A DNA stretch of 64,000 nt, taken from positions 151,999,084 to 152,063,083 of the forward strand of contig NC_134101.1 of assembly GCF_000715075.1 (NCBI RefSeq), in the 5' to 3' direction. A program made the translations under genes and the position numbers. Below, piece by piece: positions 12,179-23,883 of the stretch. Position 1 is the first letter of the stretch. Each line of letters begins with the position of its first letter. A model generated the notes under the pieces. That model worked only from the letters and a program-made list of their open reading frames with translations. It had not been told where the DNA came from and did no database searches. This DNA comes from Nicotiana tabacum (Eukaryota > Streptophyta > Magnoliopsida > Solanales > Solanaceae).

Positions 12179-15100
12179 TGTCGACGCCCCCTTTTTCCCT
12201 CCCAAAAGAAGGCGAAATCGGGTTTACGACATTATAGACAAAACAACTCTTATTCCCCTTTCGAGGAATCGGGTTATGGAATTTGAAGAGTCGTCACCTA
12301 ATGATTATAGTGCATTAGAACACTTTTAAAGAAGAGAAGAAGATTTTTGAAAGATAAACCAGAGTTCGGGTAAGGGCATGAGATTATCTGGAGGGGAAGG
12401 TGTTAGGCACCCCTCAAGATCCACTAGTGTGGTTCCCGACCGTGCTTAATTATGACTTTAAGAAGAGTAGGAATAAACAAGCAAAGTTTGCACATAACAA
12501 GTTGAAAAATTTTGAAAGAAGAAAGACACAAGTGATTTTAAAAGGAGAAAGCTTAGTTGAAGAAACATTAATTTAAGAAAACATCAATAACTAAAGAAGG
12601 AGGAAAGGGGTCCTAGGTTTAAATATAATATGAATCAGTTTGGTGCAATACCCAGCAATCATTCTCGCACAAGATATTAGCGCACCGTCATCATCTCCAT
12701 ATTCTACCCTTCCCGCCCCGTAAAGGTTAATTAAACGTGTGGATTGGTCGCGAGTGCTTATTGCGTGCTATTACCCGTCCCGTCCTATAAGTCCTAGAGG
12801 GTATTTAGGACCATTATTCCTATAAGGTAAGGACTAGGTTGAACCCTTAGGTTTAAAGGTCAAAATACTAGGCGACATACAAAACAAATAAGACTTCATG
12901 TAAGGGATCACATAAAGGCATGTAAGAGGCTCAAATGTCCCTCCACGGATAGACATATAATTAGCACGTCTCAATCACATTTAATGTCTAAAGAAATGAG
13001 AGTTAAAAGCAGGAATATTAAAGATAGGTTTTGGCAGAAATCAAAGAGTTTGATCGAAATTTTCAGAAGTATAACTAAAAAATGGCAGTAGGTATATAAT
13101 AGTTTAGGAATTAGTAAAAGACATATTGAAACACTTTCAAAATATAGTAATGATGTAGCAAAATAGCACGATTCTGGACAAGCAAACAAACCAGTAGAAG
13201 ACATGATAAAACATATGCATGATTCCGAGAGTATGTCAAAATGGGACTGGAGTTTTAACAGAAATCAGAGTAATCCTCAGCAAGGCAAACAAGGAATGGA
13301 GTTCAGTAGTTTAAGAAAGAGACGAAGTAATCTGAAAACTGGCAAAACAAAATCAATCAATTTTATTAGGCCTAAAGCTTGCCTAGGCGTCGTATGTATT
13401 GCCTACTTGAAAGGTGAGCATGCATATTAATCCAGTTTTAAGGAGAGGAGGCATAGTTCATCAGACTTATGTTGTTAAATTAGACAAATTAGTGAGGCGT
13501 TCAGCAATTGCAACCCAAACGAAGATCCTAAGTAACATGATGTCTAATTCACATAAAGCTCCTAAAACATGGTCCCTAAATGCAGTAGCAATTTGTATTA
13601 CAGGTTGTTAATTAATCGTGATTACAAAGTGAGTATAATAACGAGCTGAAAGTAAAAGAGCCTAAAACAGGATTTCTAATCGTGTGAGATGCATGTCCTA
13701 TGCAGGATATCTATTGCACAAATAAGTAAGTAAAACCCTATAGACATGTTCTCTACCCATTAACCAAGCATGCATAATCCCACCCAATTCTACTATAGCC
13801 CCAATTATTCAGTACAAGTTATTACAGACGAAGTAATCAGATTACAGTAGCGAAGAGTAGAAAAATAAGAAGCTATTCTATAGGGAGCCTTCAACCAGGC
13901 CCAAGTCTCCAATCCTCACTTCTTTCGAGTTCACAACCTTTACCAAGGTTTGGGTGCGGCAAAGCTCCCTAAAGGCCCATTGGGACCTTTGGCCAATACC
14001 AGGCACCCAAAACAAATTAACAAGACAAGTGCAAGGTGGAATTACCAGCCTTGTGCATCAAAGTTCAGTGGGTACTCAAGGTACCCAAAGCAATGCTTAC
14101 ACTAAGGTGGCTGACCCTAAACTTCTAAGAGTAGTGAGATAGTGATGGAGTTTCACAAGATTGAATTGAAAAGCAGTTTGAAACAGAAGATAAAATGTCA
14201 GGTAAGCACAAGCAGGGGCAGAGAAGAAGGGGGCAAGTAATTCATGAGTGAGAACGCAGTTACACAAACATCAAAGAGAAGCACTTCAGCACTTAAACAA
14301 TCAGGCAGGTTTCAACCAAAGAGGTCAGAACTTCATGCTGATAACTACACTGGGGTTAGGGGATAAGGAAAGACATGCATGAGACATATAAGGGGAGTAA
14401 TGGGCATGCCAGATTAAGATAGTCATGTTAATCAACATAGAAGCATGCTAATTGCAGCAAGAACAACAAAAGCATAAGTAGAAACATACGAGAAACAAAA
14501 GGAAGTGCAATACCCATAGAAAACATATTGCTTTGAAGCTGTAAATCAAATAGGAGACATACCAGTTGAAGGCAAAGTAATGCAGGACAGTAGTGAGTTA
14601 TAATATGCAAAGTGGTGAAGTGAGCAGCAATATAGAGAGTGTGAAGCGATAGTAGTGAAGTGAGCAACAATATAGAGAGAGCAATGGAACAATGAAGTAG
14701 CCTGAAACTCAGCCTGAGTTTCAAGCTAGTTGAGCAGCCAATAGTCACAAGGGGAGAGAGATTGTGTGAAACAAAGAGAGAGTACTGAATTACTTCTTTT
14801 GTGTAAGAGAGAGTTCAGAAAATGATTCCGTCCTCCTATGCTAAAGAGAGGGTAGAGTATATATAGTCTTCAAATAAGTGAAAAATAAGGTAACACATAT
14901 AGACTGATTATAATTATAGAAAGAAAACCTATTAGAATCAATTAAAACTCAAATTGCCTTCAATTAGGGAGTCACAACTCAAACGGTAAAGAAAAATGCA
15001 TCAAATAAGGAAGGTACAACATAATTACAAGTAAGGAAAGTAAATAAGCATATAGTGTGCATATAAACAGACTGATTTTGAAAGCAATTAGTTAAGGAAA

Positions 15101-16591
15101 ATCACGGGTGAGATGGAAAATCACAGGGAATCATCCTTAAGTAAGGAAAGCATCTCACAATCAAGGAAACAATTCAAATCAGTGGAGCATCTCCAAGGAA
15201 ATCATATACGGATAATCAGGGATTCAAAGAGATGCACAGAATTATTTAGAATAACAATTAGACCTATAAACACAATAGGTGTGAAAATCAGAGAACACTA
15301 AGCGAGAAGATCACAGTTTCAACACAAGATAGGAGCCCTAATAGAAACTTAAAGCATGGAACTCGGATTAACCAGAAAACCACACAAACAAGCTCATAAC
15401 ACAAACATAAACAAATAATACAGGCATAAGCACATAATACTCAAAAAGAAGCATAAGATATAGTGATTTTTGAAAGGGGTTCGGAAACCCTAGCTTTTGA
15501 GAAAAGAACAAAACGTTTAAAATTTGAGAATCAGGCATAAGGTAGTGTAAAACACAAAAGGATAAGTTAAAAATGCTTTAAAAATATAGAGATCGAGAGA
15601 CTTAGGCGGAAATTAGGGTTTTTTGCAATAAATCGGTGAGGTAAGGAACCTGGCTGTGAAACTCGTTAATAATGGCGTTCATAGTGCCATCGGACTGAAA
15701 ACCATCGGAGAAAAGGCCGGAGATAAGCCAAGCAAGGCTTCCAGTGACCATCTTGCATGGTGGAAGTCTCTGGAGCCTCAAAACTTAGAGAAGATCAGCG
15801 AGACACAGCTCCATGGCGACTGGTGGTCGAGAGAAGTGAGGACGGAGCATGGCCTGAGAGGCGATGAAGCTCGTCGGAGAAGGAGGAGACGAAGAGACCA
15901 AGAGAGAGACCGATCTCTATGAGAAATGAGGAGTCAAGGGGGGGTCATTTGATTTAATTTGGGAAATAGAATCTGAGTCGTTGATCTCATTTGATCAACG
16001 GCTCAGATCAGATCAAGGCTGGATCAGGTGAATCAATTGGGTATGGGTTGGGTAATCTAGGAATACGGGTTGGGGTTGAAATTGAGGGTGCAATTTGGGC
16101 TACAATTGAAATAAAAAGGGACTGCAATTTAAATAGCCAATTTTCCCCGTTTTCATTTTATAAAAATAGTAAATAGTGTTTAAAAATCAAATTAAAAAAT
16201 ATTGATTAATAATAAATGCATAAGTATTAATTTAAAAATATTAGAAATGATTTTGTGATTACGAATGCTATTAAATCGAGAAATAGGCTAAAATTGCAAT
16301 TTCATGCAATTTTAGTTTAAAAATACCAAATGGACTTGTAAAATTATGCAAAAATCATGTAAATTATATTTTGTATAAATACGAGAATAAAATAAATTAT
16401 TCGCCAAAATGACAAGTTTTGGGAATAATTATTGGTTTTTATAGTGCAAAATAGGCCATAAATTGGTTTTAAAAATCTTTAAAAATTTGGGAAAATACCA
16501 AACCCTTTGGGCGTGCTTGTATATGCATACATATGCTATTTTGATAGTATTTTGAGTATAAAAATACATAGGAAAAAGTTGGGTATCAACA
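12179..16591 (-). mobile_element. Solo LTR G, Tat/Ogre-like family
   Basis: The block starts TGTCGACG, ends TATCAACA, and is flanked by a perfect 5 bp target duplication CCAGC (12174-12178 and 16592-16596); removing it restores the element C LTR text. At 4413 bp it carries no interior. Its left end, read on the minus strand, has the U5 features of the Ogre-like LTRs A and B: a GACGACTCT string about 110 nt from the terminus and a G-rich run before the final GACA. Hence orientation is minus. An inverted repeat at 15971-16008 and a CCCTAA motif near 15615 match features of the A and B LTRs. Solo LTRs arise by recombination between the two LTRs of a full element. Confidence 0.85.
15971..16008. 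promoter_or_regulatory. Inverted repeat in LTR G
   Basis: Arms 15971-15986 (ATCTGAGTCGTTGATC) and 15993-16008 are complementary at 15 of 16 positions with a 6 nt spacer. A related pair of arms precedes the TATA box in the LTRs of B, which suggests a promoter-proximal element. Confidence 0.55.
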
Positions 16592-17027
16592 CCAGCTCGT
16601 CACTACTTTCAATCTAAGGTAAGGTTTGTTACTTATTGAGTACATGGGGTCGGTTGTACTCATACTACACTTATGTACCTTGCGGGCAGATATTGGATGA
16701 TGAGGTTGCTACGTACGGCGGGAGATGGATCAGAAGATGTACCTGCGTTCTAGTCACAACTGCCTCTTGTTCTTCGTAGCTTTAGAATTATTAATCTGTT
16801 CATATATATTTCAAATAGATGATGTATTTTTATTTCACACCAGCATTGTAAATTCTAAATCTTAGACGCTCATGATTTGTACTACCAGTCCTTGAAGAAT
16901 TTTATAAAATTTGGTTATCTCATTTTTGACTCAAATCAGTATTATTATATTATGTTTATTGTTAGTTGGCTTACATAGTGGGTGGGGTTAGGTGCCATCA
17001 CGGTGGTTTAGATTTTGGGTCGTGAAA
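16592..17027 (+). repeat. Element C 3' LTR, terminal part
   Basis: It resumes the LTR text at CCAGCTCGTCACTACTTTC and ends GTCGTGAAA, matching the 5' LTR end GTCTTGACA with the terminal CA changed to AA. Confidence 0.8.
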
Positions 17028-17116
17028 GCGCCTTTTGGCTGCCTCATTAAAAATATTACAAGGAAAACCCAGTGGGACGAAGGCTTGTAAGGGAAAAAGA
17101 GTACAACTCATATTAA
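17028..17116 (-). repeat. Element D 3' LTR, right part
   Basis: It carries GCCTCATTAAAA and AACCCAGTGGGAC and reaches, on the minus strand, a polypurine tract (CCGGGGGAGTTAA, about 17114-17126) lying just downstream of the RNase H stop codon. The exact LTR start is uncertain by a few bases. Confidence 0.6.
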
Positions 17117-17134
17117 CTCCCCCGGATGGGAGCA

Positions 17135-17604
17135 TCAATTCACATCCTTGAGCCTTTGCATCATAATCTTGTACACCAGCTTCTTGAAGGTTGATGTCGG
17201 TAGAGATTTGTTGAATAAATCAGCCATATTATCACTTGAACAAATCTGTTGCACATTGATATCACCATTCTTTTGAAGCTCATGTGTGAAAACTAACTTC
17301 GGTGAAATTTGCTTTGTTCTATCTCATTTTATGAATCCTCTCTTCAATTGGGCTATGCATGTTGCATTATCTTCATAAAAAATCGTGGGTAGTTTGTCAC
17401 ATTTCAAACCATATTTGTCTCGAATAAGATGTATCATATACCTCAATCACACACATTCTCGACTTGCTTCATGAATAGAAATTATCTCAGCATGATTAGA
17501 TGAAGTAGCCACGATTGATTGCTTAGTCGATCACTAAGATATGGCAGTGGCTCCATAGGTAAACACATAGCCTATTTGAGATTGAGCCTTGTGTGGGTCG
17601 GATA
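17135..17604 (-). pseudogene. Element D copia RNase H, C-terminal part
   Basis: The minus strand reads the end of a copia RNase H: an EDNA-type catalytic segment, then a KQISPKLFTHELQKNGDI stretch, CSSDNMADLF and a terminal helix ending MMQRLKDVN with a TGA at 17135-17137. In the family this domain removes RNA from the RNA:DNA hybrid. Frameshifts break the upstream half. The frame is cut at 17604 by element A and continues at 41693. Confidence 0.8.
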
Positions 17605-20600
17605 TGTCACACCTCCTTTTTCCAAGGAATAGGGAATTTTTTCAATTAAAGAGATATTATTCGTAATGGAATTATTTATTTAATTAGAGTCGCCACTTGG
17701 AATATTTATTATGATGTTCCAAGTCAATGGTTTGTTTTATATCCCAAATCGAGGAAATTGACTCTGTTTTAAAGTCGCAGAAGATCAGGTAAGGAATTCT
17801 GTTAATCTGGGAGAATGTATTAGGCATTCCCGAATTTCGTAGTTTTTGCATGGTCTCTTTAATCATATCTCGCTTAATTAGTTATTAATTACTCCCTCCA
17901 TTCCAGTTTATGTGAACCTATTTTCTTTTTGGCCTGTTTCAAAAAGAATAATCTCTTTCTAAATTTGGTAACACTTTAGCTTAAACTTATGCTTCTACCC
18001 TTAGTGAGAAGCTTTTATAACCACACAAATACTCTGGGCCCCTTTTTGACTTGTTTAGGACCACAAATTCCAAAAGTCTTCATTTTTTCTTAAACTCCGT
18101 GCCCAGTCAAACAGGTTCACATAAATTGGAACAGATGGAGTACGTATTTTAGAACCTACATGTGTTTTACCTTTTACTGTTCTTTATTAAGGCGTTATGG
18201 ATTTATCTTTGAAACGGATCACATGGGCGTAAATCCGTTTTGTTTATTGTGCCAAAATTATGTCACGTGTACATGTACACAATTAATATCACTATATTAA
18301 TCATTAAGATCGTTTGGCCAAAGTCGCACGAATGCATACTTTGATTTATTTGGAGGATCGTAGTTATGTCAAGCGAACGTGTACATTATCACGATAGAAT
18401 ATTTAGAACGCGCCTAAAGCATCTTACGCATATTCAAGAGTTGTTTGTTCTAAACTAAATTTGTAATTGATGTAGAAGTTCTAATTTTACAAAGTTGGGC
18501 TGGCAGGTATATCGATATAACCCCCAAAAAAGATTCATGCTAGTACTATAACTTTTGATGCACGAAATTTTTTTTTGATGAAAGGTTGGATCTAACGACT
18601 TATCTAAAGTTATAAGAACCATCTAAAATTATCAATTGCAATTAAGTTGGGTACTGAAACACTTTCTAGAAAGAAAATCCTCTTGCTTTGATTTTTATCG
18701 TTGCTAAAGCTGAATAATGGTGTTACGAGCCATGTTAGATTGACAATCCATATTGGACCTTTAGCGTATCAAGTATGAAACGCAAATGGGCTTGAGCTGA
18801 AGTCCAAAGCATGAGAAAGCATTTCTGAGATAGCATGACAACTTGTGTACAAACTGCTAAATAGGCTCAAAAGGACCGGGCCCAAAAGTGAGTGAGTCCA
18901 AATGACTCCAAACCCATGCACCAATTTAACCTTACCCTAACCATTTCGAGTTAAGATTTTGGGCTTCCGAATGTGCCCAGCACACACAATTTCAGCAAAT
19001 CACATTTGTAGTACTGTAAAAAAACTTAATTTGGTATAGGAATTTTAAACTAATAGCTACATATCCATATGAATCAATGATTGGAGACAATATTAATATC
19101 CCTCCCCCTGATGATTATCACAACATAATCAGTTGTAGTGGAACTAAGAAGGAACAACGAAATAATAGTAAAAATGAATTATTATAACATTGTTCATCCT
19201 AATAAAATCAATACTACAACTTCTTTTACAGCTTAATCTGACTTTACCACACGTAAACATAATTACTCCAAGCTCGAAAACTCCTGGGTTGAATATCAAC
19301 AATTATCATGGAAGACATTTGTTATCAGAAATGAGTAGGCTACTGCAATTTTAGCATGTTATATGGAATTTTAGGCATACAATGAGTAGGAAAATTAAAA
19401 AATAACACAGTATATTCAACTTATCACTCAAAAATAGATTTCAAACAATAATCAAACAAACACAACTTGAGGGATATCAAATAAATTAGCAACAATGAAA
19501 ATCAAAGCAATTAACAACTTTGTGCTTCAAATAAACCACATTTCCATTATTTGATCGAGAATGGTACCTGGCTTACAACATAATAGACAAAAAGAAAATA
19601 AATCTCTGAAGTTGGGAAGGAGTAACATGAAGAACAAACATAGTAGCAGAAAACAACATACAACAGCTTTAAACCTTACTCCCAAAACTCCAAAATAGAA
19701 CCAATGGAACTATGTTGATGAATTCTGATTCCTACTTTCAGAATATTTTTTGTGAGAAGAAACAAGTGAGGGTGAGTGTTGATTCTCTGATAATATAGAA
19801 AAAATAAAAGTGTATGCAGATTGAGAGTAATGAAAAATTCTCCGAAGAAATGTCAAAATCTGTGTGTGTGTTGTGTAGAGAGTCAAGGAATATATAGGAG
19901 ACTGTCAACCGTAAAAATAGAACAAAAATATCTTTTTCAATCGATTTTTATACAAATGTCACTTTTTAGTTATTCTTTCATCCTTTTTAAACCTTAGTAT
20001 TTTTTGTATTCACTCTTCAGCCCTAACACCTGGCCACCTTATTTTCTTTCTTTGCAAATTGGCCCCTCCTAGAAGCTTCCTAAATAACTAAACAAGATTC
20101 CCTACTTTTGGTATACCCTTTAGCCCCTTCAATTCCTGTATTTACTATTTATTTCAGATTTAAAACCTAAAAGCAGACTAAGACTTAGATCCTAGTTAAA
20201 ACGAGCAAATGTTAAACATAACTGATTAAGAAATTACTAATTAATTAAGACAGAACATTGGCATTTAATTAATTTCTAAGAAAACAAAATGCGATTTAAA
20301 CTACCAATTTTGCCTAAACATCATGATTAAGGACTAACAAAATCACTGATAACCTACCTCTAAATAAATTTGAGTCTTGACCAAATGAATTTCAAAATAC
20401 AAATACAACTTGCCAATATTAACAATTTAAATCAATCAACCAAATGAGTTCAATCGAAGAAATTAATCCTAAGTAAAACCTAAACAAAGTGATAGATCCA
20501 CGAAAAACAAAAATTTCTAACCTAATGCAAATATCTCAAAAGTGGGGAGAGGATGAAAAAGAGATTACCTATTGAAGCTCTATTAATATGGTAGAGAAAA

Positions 20601-21560
20601 CCTTCCAGAAGAATTGGCCGGCCAACAGCCAGCTAACTAAAACGTGACTTCCGAGAAATGGGATGAAACTCACATCAGTGGACATCTCTTGTAAAGAGCT
20701 TTCTGCTAATGTGAGTCTCAACCATAAAAGAGGACGGATTGTTTGAGGTCATGAAGACAGATTGCATGGCAGCTAGGGTTTGGTTTTGAGATTTGAAATT
20801 TGAGAGATTAAGTGAGTTTTTAGCAAAAATTAACAGTGGGATAGTCATGGGGAGATGATAGAGAGATTGTATGGTGGGAGTTTGGGTGGATTTGGGGTTG
20901 TGCACTGGTAGGGGTGGTGGTAGGCAGCTAGGGTTTGAAAGGATTTGACAAAAGAGGAAATTAAGGGCTTCTATAGGGTTAGGGGTATTCGGACAGATAT
21001 AAGGGAAGGGGGAGGTCAGTTCTGGACCGTAGGATCAGATTAGATGAATGGCCATGATCATCTGTGACCAAAACGGCGTCATGTGGATTTGGAAGGGGTC
21101 TAGGCCAGGTAATGGGAGTGGGTTGGACGGGTTTGAGGGAATTTGGGCCGCCTGAAGCTGGTCTAATTTCGGAATCTTAAGAAAACAAGCCCCATTGCTC
21201 TTCATTTAACTTTAAATGACCGAATTGACAATTAAACTAATTTAAATAAAAAATTTAACTATTTAATTACCAACATGCCAAAGAAATTAGCTAAATTATT
21301 TTTGTAATTTTCATTTATTAACCATGCAATTAATATGTGATTAAATCCTAAAAATGCAATAAAATCTAAAATACAACAAGTGAAAGATTAAAAAAATATT
21401 TTTTGATGATTTTTTAGGATTTTAAAATATCTCTAAATATGAATACAACTAAATGCAAATAATGTAAACACACAAATAAAGAGGAATTTCTAAAAATTCT
21501 AAGAATCAAAAGACACCAAAAAAAAAGAATTATTTATTTTTTGGATTTTTAAGAGTAATT
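17605..21560 (-). repeat. Element A 3' LTR (left copy, truncated)
   Basis: It matches the right LTR from TGTCACACCTCC to AAGAGTAATT at 21560. The last 27 nt of the right copy (starting TGTGAGCACG on the element strand) are missing here, replaced by an inverted block. It contains a Stowaway MITE absent from the right copy. Minus-strand landmarks are a TATA-like TTATATC near 20995, then AAACCCTAGC leader motifs, and TGGCGACTCT at 17686-17695. Confidence 0.85.
17892..18140. mobile_element. Stowaway-type MITE
   Basis: A 249 bp insert begins CTCCCTCCATTCCA and ends TGGAACAGATGGAG, with terminal inverted repeats recognisable over about 30 bp, flanked by the TA duplication of Tc1/mariner elements (17890-17891 and 18141-18142). 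The sister LTR has the empty site (GCTAATTACGTATTTT at about 38252-38267) with a single TA, so the insertion is dated after element A and is exact. Confidence 0.93.
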
Positions 21561-22014
21561 GGAAGAAAAAGTCAAATGCCCATAAAGGCAAAATAAAGTT
21601 GAAAAAGGTTAAGTCCTACACGACCAAACGTCATGGCAAAGTTTAGAGAAGACAAAGGTTCTCCGGGGCCAAAACTGCAATCAGTATCCAGGAAACAACC
21701 AGTTGCAGTCGAAAGTATCATCAAAGAAGCCGGGACAAGATCAAGTGACTGAAGCATTCAAGGCCACAAACCAACCACTGTTTTTAAACTGACAAAATGT
21801 TCTTTGTTTGAAAAACAGGAAACAAGTGCAATCCAAAGCAACCTTGCAAGAAGCAGGTGCAACCAAAAGAAGCGGCACAGAGACTAAAATAACTCTACAG
21901 CAGAAACAACTCCAAAAAAGGAAGTCTTCTCCAAATTCTTTTCAGTATTTTACTCATTCTCTTAATGGAAAAAAGAAAGAAAAGAAAAGAAAGAAGTTTA
22001 AAATCATGTTAGTA

Positions 22015-22645
22015 TAGGGTCTCCAATCCTTAGTTGCATTTTCTAACATAGGGTCTCCACTCCCTAGTTAATTTTATTTTTAGCTATAGGGTCTCCACTC
22101 CCTAGTCTTCTTTTCTAACATATGGTCCCCACTCCTTAGTTGATGTTATTTTAGATATAGGGTATCCACTCCCTAGTCTTCTTTTCGATCATAGAGTTTC
22201 CACTTCCTAATTGACGTTATTTTAGACATAGGGTCTCCACTTCCTAGTCTTCTGTTCCAACATAGGGACTTCACTCCCTAGTTGATTTTATTTTTTGACA
22301 TAGGGTCTCCACTCCCAAATTGATGTTATTTTAGACATAGGTTCTCCACTCCCTAGTCTCCCTTTCCAACATAGGGTCTCCACTCCCTCGTTGATATTAT
22401 TTTAGACATAGGGTCTCTACTCCCTAGTCTCCTTTTCCAACATAGGATCTTCACTCCCTAGTTGATGTTATTTAAGACATAGGGTCTCCATTCCCTAGTC
22501 TTCTTTCCAAAATAGGGTCTCCATTCCCTAGTTGATGTTATTTTAGATATATGGTCTCCACTCCCTAGTCTCCTTACCAGTGTATGGTACACCAATCCCT
22601 AGCTGTGTTTTCCAACTTAAGGTACATGAATCCCTAGTTGAGGCA
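22015..22645 (+). repeat. Tandem repeat array in element A 3' UTR
   Basis: About 18 half-units of 33-38 bp share TAGGGTCTCCACTCCCTAGT followed alternately by a TTGATGTTATTTTAGACA type and a CTTCTTTTCCAACA type tail. The true period is therefore about 70 bp, a higher-order dimer. It is unrelated in sequence to the array in B at the same place. Confidence 0.9.
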
Positions 22646-23426
22646 CCATTTTGGCAATCGGGGTACTACATTTCCAAATAATCATGTTTTCCCAAGGCAC
22701 ACCAATCCCGACCTTTTATTGCTTTCAATAATAAAGTTGTATAGAGTTTTGTTACAAATAACTCAAGAAATTTTTCTAGTGAAAACTGGGGAAGAAAATT
22801 TTTATTCATTTGTTTGTTTTGGGTCTGAGCAGGTTTTACTTCGAGGCATGTGGTTTCAGACAACTAGAAGAAGAAGCCTCAATCCAGAATAAATGAAAAG
22901 AACAAAAAGGAGTAAATCCAAAATGCAGAAGTAGATTAAAAGATGTGGACAACTCAAGACATGACTGAAGTCGTGAACATTGCATTTCCAATTTTGATCA
23001 GAAAAATCCTTAGAAGAATGAACTAACACATACAATTAGCAAGCATCAAGGTTCAGATCAGAGTCTGCATGAAGAACCGGTCAAGACTCAAGATGAAGTT
23101 TCAGAAGACCTACAGATATGAATCTTGTAACTCATGGCTGATAGCTTGTTTAGCTTCTCTCCATTTCCGATTTTTGTGTAATAAGGAGTTCAGCAAGCAG
23201 CAACAGTAGCAACAACGGTGAAATCACAACCTCTCGGTATTCCCAGCTACCAAAATTTCCAGAACTACACTGACCTGATTTCTTTATAGCCAAGGATATG
23301 TAGGCAACCTTCGGAGTAAGGTTCAGTCAAACCTTTTCAAAATGCTTCCAAATGAAGTATCAAACAGGCAAAAATTGTTCATGATTTCTCACTTTATCTT
23401 TGTCTGAAAACTCTTCATGTTCTCGA

Positions 23427-23441
23427 GCAAAGAGGGACAGC
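23427..23441 (+). other. Polypurine tract in the inverted block
   Basis: GCAAAGAGGGACAG followed by C and TGTGAGCAC corresponds to GCAAAGAGGGGCATC before the 3' LTR of B (63271-63285). It is on the wrong strand for element A. Confidence 0.7.
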
Positions 23442-23449
23442 TGTGAGCA

Positions 23450-23883
23450 CAGATTGATTGAAAACAATTGAAAAGTACTTGGGTAAAAAGAATTTGAATT
23501 GAATTACAACTTTGGAACCTTCAGGCGAAACCATCGTCGAACCATTATAACGTCTGAAATAGTTTCAACTTTTGGGGGAATATGAATTTTTGTTTTGGTG
23601 TGACTGAAGCCAGAGAGAGGCTGCCTACGTATCCTTTGGGAATCAAGTCGAACGTAGTTCAAGGAACTTTGTTTTGATTTTCTTTTCTTTTGTTTCCTTT
23701 TCTTTTAATTTTTTCATTCATTATTTTTTTTTTTGAATTTAATAATAACTTCCAAGTTCTAAAGAGGGTAATCAAAGAAAGGGAACCGGCTCAACGGGTT
23801 TGCAAAGTTTGATAGTGTTTGGATAGCGAGAAAGAAAGCCTTCGTCATCCCAATCGGATCTTATTAAAGCTATGCAAAAATGG
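23450..23883 (-). other. Element A 3' UTR next to pol, with boundary motif
   Basis: On the minus strand, downstream of the integrase stop, are a purine-rich run (23690-23740), then boundary motif 23620-23660 (GAACTACG, TTGATTC, CCAAAG, GATACGTAGGCAGCC), then text homologous to B after 60840. It ends at the inversion junction near 23450. Confidence 0.65.

Larger units (their letters stand above)
2169..17027 (+). mobile_element. Element C: non-coding LTR retrotransposon (LARD type)
   Basis: Two related LTRs of about 3.28-3.29 kb flank a 3.87 kb interior with a primer-binding site at its left edge and a polypurine tract at its right edge, so it has the cis signals for reverse transcription. The interior shows no gag or pol motif in any frame, which defines a large retrotransposon derivative mobilised in trans. 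The text just before the polypurine tract (GTTCGAGGATGAACG) resembles the 3' end of Tekay/Del chromoviruses, a plausible source of enzymes. It inserted into the LTR of D and was later broken by G. Confidence 0.8.
21561..23450 (+). other. Inverted 3' UTR block of element A
   Basis: The rest of A reads on the minus strand, but this 1.9 kb block reads as a 3' UTR on the plus strand. It is collinear with the end of element B: a segment near AAACTGACAAA, a tandem-repeat array, the boundary motif, GCAAAGAGGGACAG polypurine tract, then TGTGAGCAC, the first 9 nt of an Ogre-like LTR. It sits exactly where A's own 3' UTR should be. A simple inversion with one break inside the first 27 nt of the 3' LTR and the other in the 3' UTR explains it; recombination with an opposite-oriented relative is the alternative. 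Confidence 0.7.

Noticed and set aside
15656..15922. 88-codon open frame with an arginine-rich end in LTR G
   Set aside because: It lies antisense within an LTR, with no recognisable domain; low-complexity end.
18141..21560. Reading the 17605-21560 block as a second solo LTR
   Set aside because: The matching copy at 37966-41687 with the shared GGATA duplication and the pol genes between them make them a pair.
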